Assembly (NCBI GenBank): GCA_046964515.1
Contig: JBKUYM010000009.1
Span: 22,260-86,259 of the forward strand
Direction of reading: 5' to 3'
DNA length: 64,000 nucleotides
Origin: UMGS1663 sp046964515
Lineage (GTDB): Bacteria; Bacillota; Clostridia; TANB77; CAG-508
This document shows positions 58,906-64,000 of this stretch, piece by piece. The notes under the pieces were generated by a model. The model had not been told where the DNA came from and did no database searches. It saw nothing but the letters and a program-made list of their open reading frames with translations. Position 1 is the first letter of the stretch. Each line of letters opens with the position of its first letter. The position numbers and the translations under genes are program-made.

Positions 58906-59688
58906 ATGAGTTTATTTAAAAGAGGATTTGACGCAGTCAAAGAAGAAGAAAAAAGACGTGAGGAATACCAAAAAAATAAAGCTGGTATATACAGATTATA
59001 TGTTAAAGAAGGAGATGCCCCTATAGTGTTCTTAACAGAAGAACCTGTTAACTTCTATGAACATAATGTAAAAAACACACGTAATGGTAAAACATATTTT
59101 GATAGTGTAATGTGTACAGGAGATAAATGTCCTTTATGTGACACAGGTGACAGACCTAGTTTTAAAAGTGCTTGGTTAGTTTTAGATTTAAGACCTTACG
59201 AGTATGAAGACAATGGTAAAAAGAAAACAATAGAACGCCAATTAAAATTGTATGTAGTAGGTACTAAAACTGCTGGTATAATACAAAGAAAATCTCAACG
59301 TTATGGTCTTGCAGGTATAAAATATTACTTAGAACGTATTGGTAAAGATACTAATACAACTTACAATTTAGAAAAAGACGGAAGATATAAAATATCAGAA
59401 GAAGAAATAGAGGAATTATTACCTAAAGAATATAAAGAAATGTATGACGGAAGTGAAGATAGTTTAATGGATATTATCGAAGCCGAAATATCTAAAACAG
59501 CTTCTAAAGGTAAAGATTTTACACATGACACAGATGACGAGGTCGAAGATGATGATGACGCAATACTTGGTGTAGATGATGATGACGCAATACTTGGTGT
59601 AGATGATGAAGACGAAACGCCTAAACATAAAAAGGCAAAATCCGTCTTTAAAAATAAAAAAAGTAACAAATTTAAATTGAAAAAATAG
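58906..59688 (+). CDS. Putative single-stranded DNA-binding protein
   Basis: A 260-residue protein at ATG 58906 with GAGAGGTAAAG upstream. A zinc-like segment (Cys70, Cys75, Cys78 in CTGDKCPLCD) lies in an OB-like core (residues 25-150), reminiscent of phage gp32-type proteins. The acidic tail (205-240) contains two identical DDDDAILGV units from a 27-bp tandem repeat at 59548-59601. The last ~20 residues are basic (KHKKAKSVFKNKKSNK). Its strong promoter, acidic tail and place between primase and polymerase support ssDNA binding. Confidence 0.7.
   Translation: MSLFKRGFDAVKEEEKRREEYQKNKAGIYRLYVKEGDAPIVFLTEEPVNFYEHNVKNTRNGKTYFDSVMCTGDKCPLCDTGDRPSFKSAWLVLDLRPYEYEDNGKKKTIERQLKLYVVGTKTAGIIQRKSQRYGLAGIKYYLERIGKDTNTTYNLEKDGRYKISEEEIEELLPKEYKEMYDGSEDSLMDIIEAEISKTASKGKDFTHDTDDEVEDDDDAILGVDDDDAILGVDDEDETPKHKKAKSVFKNKKSNKFKLKK
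59548..59601 (+). repeat. Two exact 27-bp tandem repeats in the SSB-like gene
   Basis: The unit GATGATGATGACGCAATACT plus TGGTGTA occurs at 59548-59574 and 59575-59601 without a gap, in frame, encoding the acidic tail. Repeat number could vary between isolates. Confidence 0.9.
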
Positions 59689-59701
59689 GAGGGAAAGTAA
59701 A

Positions 59702-60007
59702 ATGTCTGTAACAAAATTATCAATGAAGGAAGTTATAAATAACTTTGAAGAAGAAACAGGTATGAAACAAAAAGAAATTAAAGAAGCTATAAAAGTGGTA
59801 GCAGATTTAGTATTAACTACAGTAGGTGCTATGAAAGATAATGAAGCATTTACTATACCACAATTAGGTACTTTCAAAGTATACGAAAGAAAAGCTAAAA
59901 CTTGTAAAAATCCTAAAACTGGAGAAAAAATAGAAGTACCAGCTAAATTGGCAGTTTCATTCAAACCAGCTAAAGCATTAAAAGATGTTTTAGAAGGCGA
60001 AGAATAA
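59702..60007 (+). CDS. HU-like DNA-binding protein
   Basis: A 101-residue histone-like protein at ATG 59702 with AGGAGGGAAAGTAA upstream. It has the HU layout: helical start with LSMKEVINNFEEETGMKQKE, the signature PQLGTFKVYERKAKTCKNPK, then TGEKIEVPAKLAVSFKPAK. It bends DNA and may assist initiation or recombination. It lies 13 nt after the SSB-like gene. Confidence 0.9.
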   Translation: MSVTKLSMKEVINNFEEETGMKQKEIKEAIKVVADLVLTTVGAMKDNEAFTIPQLGTFKVYERKAKTCKNPKTGEKIEVPAKLAVSFKPAKALKDVLEGEE

Positions 60008-60028
60008 TAGGGTATGAAACTATAACTG

Positions 60029-60058
60029 TGGACTATATAACTTTAACTATGGTATAAT
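60029..60058 (+). promoter_or_regulatory. Promoter for the Acb2/Tad1-like gene
   Basis: TATAAT (60053-60058) with a weak -35 TGGACT (60029-60034), 18-bp spacer. Around it are repeated ACTATA/ACTATG words. It gives the gene at 60088 its own transcript. Confidence 0.55.
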
Positions 60059-60087
60059 GAGGTATATTTATAAAAGGAGGTAGTTAT

Positions 60088-60474
60088 ATGAGAAAATTAA
60101 GTACTATTCAAAAAAGAGAAAAATTAAATGATGTATATGCGGCAGATGAAATAGGTGCAGGAGAGGCAAATCATAGATATATAATTTGCAAAGAAGGTGA
60201 AACTTGTTGGTGTGATGGAAGTAATTTTATAGGTGTTGTAGCTGAGATACTTTTACAACATGGAGTAAGAAAAGATAAGAACTCACAACATGGAGTAATA
60301 GATAGTGATTTATTAGAAATAGTAAGAGATAGAATGAAAGCTTTTCAAGCTGGACAATTTGCCAGTGAATATAATGAAAAAGCATTAGAACATATAGAAT
60401 TAGCTTTAATGTATCTTAATCGTAGAGTTGAAGATAGAATAGAAAGAAATGTTTTAGGAAAAAACGAGAAATAA
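60088..60474 (+). CDS. Putative Acb2/Tad1-like cyclic nucleotide sponge (anti-defence)
   Basis: A 128-residue protein at ATG 60088 with AAAGGAGGTAG upstream. The second half reads LLEIVRDRMKAFQAGQFASE (75-94), N96 and ALEHIELALMYLNRRVEDRI (99-118). I recognise this FQAG...N..AL.h.E.AL..L..R pattern from small phage proteins annotated with an Acb2/Tad1 hairpin domain, and GAGEANHRY at 23-31 is part of the same family. Acb2 and Tad1 sequester signalling nucleotides of CBASS and Thoeris. Function here is inferred. The gene stands alone with a promoter (60029) and terminator (60555), like a moron. Confidence 0.55.
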   Translation: MRKLSTIQKREKLNDVYAADEIGAGEANHRYIICKEGETCWCDGSNFIGVVAEILLQHGVRKDKNSQHGVIDSDLLEIVRDRMKAFQAGQFASEYNEKALEHIELALMYLNRRVEDRIERNVLGKNEK

Positions 60475-60554
60475 ACCAATATGAATATACTAAATTTACC
60501 GGAATTTGAAGTTATATACCCGAATAATATAAATAGATGTAATCACTCACAAAG

Positions 60555-60581
60555 AAGGAACTCAATTAAGAGTTCCTTTTT
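60555..60581 (+). terminator. Intrinsic terminator
   Basis: AAGGAACTC (60555-60563) pairs with GAGTTCCTT (60570-60578), loop AATTAA, then T residues to 60581. It lies just before the polymerase gene. Confidence 0.8.
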
Positions 60582-60599
60582 AAGTAAGGAGGAATTAAG

Positions 60600-63500
60600 T
60601 TGAGATTTTATGAAACATATTTATTAGGTAAAGAACAGATTGAAAATAGAAAATCGGTTATTGTAACAAGTGAAACACAGCTAAGATGCTTAGGATATAA
60701 ATTATATGACGTGACAGAGTTTGCGTTTGATACAGAAACAAATACAGTAGATTGGTGTAATGCAGATAATCCATATTTTAAAATAGTTGGTATATCAATT
60801 AGTTTTGGTATTAATGATAGTTATTACATTCCTATTGGTCACCGATTTGACCCTACTCCACAGCTTCCTTTGAAGACTATAGTTAGGCATTTACGCCCAG
60901 CTTTTGAGCGTACAGATGTTACAATAGTGGGACATAACATTAAATATGACATGCACGTAATGAAACGCATTGGAATTGAAATAAAGACACCTTATATATT
61001 TGATACAATGATAGCGTCATGGTTATGTAATGAAAATGTAGAAAAAGGGTTAAAACCTAATGTGTTACGTATATTTAATCATCAAATGGAAAAGTTCAAT
61101 GATGTAGTCGCTAAAGTACCCAAAGAGATAAAAAAGAAAGCTGGATTAAAAGCTAATCAGAAAGCTACATTCGATTTAACAATGATAGGAGATAGTGCTA
61201 ATTATGCTACAGAGGATGCTTTCTTTACCTTCATGTTATATTTACATTATTTAGAGGAACTAGAGATAACAGGTATGACAAAGATATATTACAAAATGTA
61301 CCCACCTTTTATACGTATTTTATATGACATGGAAGAAAGAGGTATAACAATAGATAAAGAAGCATGTGCTGAAATGAATGAAAAAATGCAAGAGGACATA
61401 GAAGACTTAGAATATCAAATGCTAGAATTAGTTGGAGTTGATTTTGATATAAATTCGTCACAGCAATTAGCACAATTATTATTTGGGTATGACGGATTTA
61501 AAACAGTAAACCAAGATTTATTAGATGTAAACTTCGGTTTCCCTGTACAAAGTAGAACAGCAAAAGGTGTTCCTCAAACTAACAATGCAACATTAGTAGC
61601 CATAAGTAGAATGGAATATAAGAATAGTAATAAAATAATGGGTGTTAAGTTCTGTAATATGCTATTGAAACACAAGGAATTAAGTAAATTGAAAACATTT
61701 ACACAGAAATTTTTAGAGGTATGTTATCCCGATGGGAAAATCCATTGTTCATTCAATCCTGTAGGTACGACGAGTGGTAGGGTTAGTGCTTCAAATCCAA
61801 ATTTACAACAAATACCAAATGCTGGAGAAGAAGACGCTTATAACATAAGAAGTTTATTTGTAGGTGACATAGATGATTATGACCAAGAGGATATTATATC
61901 TTGTGACTACTCAAACCTAGAAGTACGTGTTATGGCACACTTTAGTAAAGACGAAGGGTTATTAAATGCCTTTGAGCATAAAGTAGACTTACATGGTAAT
62001 ACAGCAAAACTAATGTTTAGATTAGACTGTGACGCTAACGAAGTTAAAAAGAAATACCCTAAGTTTAGGAAAATGGGCAAGGTCATCGCCTTCTTATTAC
62101 AGTATGGAGGTAGTGTCATGGCACTTGAAAGTACATTAAATAGTGACGGGATGTTAACTGAAATGTTACAAGAATTAAAAGAGTATAAGCATAAAAAGGA
62201 TTTACCCGATACACTTGCACCATTTTGGGGTTGTAAGAGTACTAAAGAAATGGCTCAATCCTTAATGGATTTATACTTTGAAGCGTTTCCTGGAATAGCT
62301 AAGTTTATGAAACGCCAAAAGAAGTATGCGCATCAACATGGAAAAGTGTATACAGTGTTAGGGCGTGAACGTAGACTGCCACAAATACAAAGTAGCAATT
62401 TTAGAGAAGTAGGTTATGCTGAAAGATTAGCATTAAATGCACCGATACAAGGGTGTCAAACTTATGATACACCAATTTTAACAACAAAAGGTTACAAACA
62501 AATAAGTGAGCTTGATATAACTAAAGATGTACTTGTAACACACACAGGTGTAACAGATGATTACAATGTATATAAAACAGGGGATAAAGAAGTGTACAAA
62601 TTAACTACTTTAAACACTATTCAAAAGGTAACACTAGACCATAGATTCTGCGTTTATGATAATGGTGAATTGATATTTAAACGTTTAAAAGAATTACAAC
62701 CAGGAGATTATATAGTAAATGGTAATTATAATAATGTTACATGTAACAATAAAGATGTAAGTATACATGAATATATTGGGGCATTAATTGGTGACGGTAA
62801 TTATTCAAGTCGTAATGCTATGAGATTATGTGGAGGTAAAGATAAACTTCATTATTTACATCTATTAAAATCTTTTGTGGAGGGACATTTAGATTATAAA
62901 TTAACCCTAAGACAAAGTTCGGGAAGTAAAGGTGAATGTTACGAGTTTACAACAGAGAATAAGCAATTTAGGGAGTTATGTAGAAGTAATGGATTACACA
63001 ACGCTAGTAAGCAAGATAAAATAATCCCGTCATGGTATTTAACTTCTGATGTATATATTAAATGCTCTTTATTAAGAGGTCTTTTTAATACTGACGGAGG
63101 TTTTAGCAAAGAGTGTTTAAATTATACAAGTAAATCACAACAAGTGGCTTATTCAGTTCACTTACTGCTTAATTCATTAGGCATACGTTCTAGGTATAAA
63201 GAACAGAAAAATGGCGTTTACAGAGTTTTTGTAGAATTAGATTCTTATGCCAAATTTAATGAGTTAGTGGGATTCAAGGTTGAGAGTAAACAACAACGAT
63301 TACTAAGTGTTATGGATAGACATTCCACAAGTTATGCACCTATTAATTTATGCAAGGACGTAGCACAACTTACGTATGATGAGAATTTACATCTACAAGG
63401 TAAAGATTGTGCTTTAAGACGTAAACTATACACAAAAGGAGGAAGTTTAAGTTCATGTATTCATCTGCTACAATTATGCACTTCATCAAAGGCTCAACAA

Positions 63501-63884
63501 TTATTAGGTTTGATTAAGGGCATAACATTTACAAAAATTGTTACGACAGAATATTTAGGGGTGTTACCAACTATGGATATAGAAATATTTACAGAAGACC
63601 ATAGTTATATAGCAAGTGGTTTATTAAATCACAATAGTGGTGCTGACATAATGATAAATGCACAAATAAATATAGCTAGAAGTGAACGCCTAAAAGAATT
63701 AGGGTGTAAGATGTTAGTACAGATACATGACGAACTATTATTTAGTTGCCCAAAGGAAAACTGTGACGAAGCGATAAAAGAAATACGAGAATGTATGATT
63801 TATCCTTTTGGACGTGACAAGTTATTAAATTTAGCACTTGATATAGGGGCTTCCCATGGGGCGTCATACGCTTGCGGGCATTGA
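60600..63884 (+). CDS. polA: Family A DNA polymerase (Pol I type) with intein
   Basis: Replicative polymerase with a 3'-5' exonuclease and polymerase domain. The 1094-residue precursor carries a 394-residue intein (619-1012), leaving about 700 residues. The exonuclease has FDTETNTVDW, HNIKYDMHVM and a later YATEDAFF. The polymerase has GTTSGRVSASNPNLQQIPN, SCDYSNLEVRVMAHFS (motif A), KVIAFLLQYGG (motif B; the usual Phe/Tyr helix) and VQIHDELLFSCP (motif C). TTG 60600 is the start, 7 nt after AAGGAGG; no ATG is in frame nearby. No 5'-3' exonuclease domain is present. Confidence 0.95.
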   Translation: MRFYETYLLGKEQIENRKSVIVTSETQLRCLGYKLYDVTEFAFDTETNTVDWCNADNPYFKIVGISISFGINDSYYIPIGHRFDPTPQLPLKTIVRHLRPAFERTDVTIVGHNIKYDMHVMKRIGIEIKTPYIFDTMIASWLCNENVEKGLKPNVLRIFNHQMEKFNDVVAKVPKEIKKKAGLKANQKATFDLTMIGDSANYATEDAFFTFMLYLHYLEELEITGMTKIYYKMYPPFIRILYDMEERGITIDKEACAEMNEKMQEDIEDLEYQMLELVGVDFDINSSQQLAQLLFGYDGFKTVNQDLLDVNFGFPVQSRTAKGVPQTNNATLVAISRMEYKNSNKIMGVKFCNMLLKHKELSKLKTFTQKFLEVCYPDGKIHCSFNPVGTTSGRVSASNPNLQQIPNAGEEDAYNIRSLFVGDIDDYDQEDIISCDYSNLEVRVMAHFSKDEGLLNAFEHKVDLHGNTAKLMFRLDCDANEVKKKYPKFRKMGKVIAFLLQYGGSVMALESTLNSDGMLTEMLQELKEYKHKKDLPDTLAPFWGCKSTKEMAQSLMDLYFEAFPGIAKFMKRQKKYAHQHGKVYTVLGRERRLPQIQSSNFREVGYAERLALNAPIQGCQTYDTPILTTKGYKQISELDITKDVLVTHTGVTDDYNVYKTGDKEVYKLTTLNTIQKVTLDHRFCVYDNGELIFKRLKELQPGDYIVNGNYNNVTCNNKDVSIHEYIGALIGDGNYSSRNAMRLCGGKDKLHYLHLLKSFVEGHLDYKLTLRQSSGSKGECYEFTTENKQFRELCRSNGLHNASKQDKIIPSWYLTSDVYIKCSLLRGLFNTDGGFSKECLNYTSKSQQVAYSVHLLLNSLGIRSRYKEQKNGVYRVFVELDSYAKFNELVGFKVESKQQRLLSVMDRHSTSYAPINLCKDVAQLTYDENLHLQGKDCALRRKLYTKGGSLSSCIHLLQLCTSSKAQQLLGLIKGITFTKIVTTEYLGVLPTMDIEIFTEDHSYIASGLLNHNSGADIMINAQINIARSERLKELGCKMLVQIHDELLFSCPKENCDEAIKEIRECMIYPFGRDKLLNLALDIGASHGASYACGH
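62454..63635 (+). mobile_element. Intein with LAGLIDADG endonuclease in DNA polymerase
   Basis: Begins at Cys619 (CQTYDTPILTTKGYKQISEL) after NAPIQG and ends at His-Asn (LLNHN, residue 1012) before Ser+1 of SGADIM. Joined exteins restore NAPIQGSGADIM, the conserved polymerase motif. LAGLIDADG motifs are YIGALIGDGNY and LLRGLFNTDGGF. All splice residues are present (Cys1, His-Asn, Ser+1). An extra segment after the second motif makes it larger than the RNR intein. Confidence 0.95.
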
Positions 63885-63891
63885 TACAATG

Positions 63892-63922
63892 TGGGTATGT
63901 TTGACAGCATACCCCATTTTTT
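63892..63922 (+). terminator. Intrinsic terminator after the polymerase gene
   Basis: GGGTATG (63893-63899) pairs with CATACCC (63908-63914) and six T residues follow (63917-63922). The loop TTTGACAG contains the -35 box of the next promoter. Confidence 0.75.
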
Positions 63923-63929
63923 ATACACT
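63901..63929 (+). promoter_or_regulatory. Promoter inside the terminator
   Basis: TTGACA (63901-63906), 17-bp spacer, TACACT (63924-63929). The -35 lies in the terminator loop, so one sequence both ends the polymerase transcript and starts the next. Confidence 0.7.
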
Positions 63930-63967
63930 TTAATTAAACTTAAACAAATGTATTGGAGGAATGATGT

Positions 63968-64000
63968 ATGAGATTAGAATTTAAAGATGCAAACAAAGAG
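63968..64000 (+). CDS. Hypothetical protein, 5' end only
   Basis: ATG 63968, seven bases after GGAGGA; ATGs at 63961 and 63964 are in another frame and stop early. Only MRLEFKDANKE is visible before the window ends. Confidence 0.6.
   Translation, partial: MRLEFKDANKE

Noticed and set aside
60481..60603. 40-codon frame MNILNLPEFE... before the polymerase gene
   Set aside because: No ribosome-binding site, and it runs through the terminator hairpin at 60555; the start resembles an ISL3 transposase N-terminus only superficially.

Overview
The window is a single, densely packed stretch of a large AT-rich tailed phage with a contractile tail (myovirus morphology). Every gene I can support lies on the + strand, and no tRNA, rRNA, integrase, lysogeny repressor or CRISPR array is visible. 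Shine-Dalgarno sites of the AGGAGG/AGGTG type, near-consensus TTGACA/TATAAT promoters, TTG and GTG starts and an amidase endolysin with an SH3 domain point to a low-GC Gram-positive host (Bacillota, probably a clostridium). That host assignment is inference. Stop codons and tryptophan codons fit the standard bacterial code.

Layout. (1) 1-3290: short accessory genes of unknown function. Four of them are each preceded by a copy of the same structured RNA element, conserved in shape but not in sequence. (2) 3290-4460: the only long non-coding stretch. It holds an extremely AT-rich tract, two families of short direct repeats (a possible origin) and a roughly 210-nt structured transcript with its own promoter and intrinsic terminator. 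(3) 4500-9470: small unknown genes, one decayed gene, a DUF4417-like gene and an acidic triple-SAP protein. (4) 9470-16810: nucleotide metabolism and DNA joining: a class II (B12-dependent) ribonucleotide reductase carrying an intein, a ThyX-like protein, dUTPase, a dNMP kinase-like protein and ATP-dependent DNA ligase. A Vsr-like homing endonuclease follows. (5) 18230-50590: virion and lysis genes in conventional order: TerL, portal, scaffold, N4-gp56-type capsid, connectors, sheath, tube, a tail assembly chaperone with a -1 frameshift site, tape measure, baseplate hub, spike, gp25, J and I proteins, fibres and spikes, amidase, holin and an XhlA-like protein. (6) 50740-64000: replication: SF2 helicase, MerR-like protein, DnaC-like loader, DnaB-like helicase, CHC2/Toprim primase, a candidate ssDNA-binding protein, HU, an Acb2/Tad1-like putative anti-defence protein and family A DNA polymerase with a second intein.

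How it works together. The phage makes dNTPs through RNR, dUTPase, ThyX-like and kinase activities, replicates with its own helicase, loader, primase and Pol I, seals with its own ligase, packages with TerL and builds a contractile tail. The tail tip carries several cell-wall enzymes, including a 1001-residue tail protein I fused to esterase, peptidase and 3D-type domains. Selfish elements (two inteins, an HNH gene and a Vsr-like gene) sit in or beside conserved genes.

The signals I consider most worth checking are the four-copy RNA element at 185-2443, the structured transcript at 4247-4457, the -1 frameshift site at 29352, an in-frame UGA at a conserved Trp position in a membrane protein (47138), the multi-enzyme tail protein (38054-41059) and the Acb2/Tad1-like gene at 60088.
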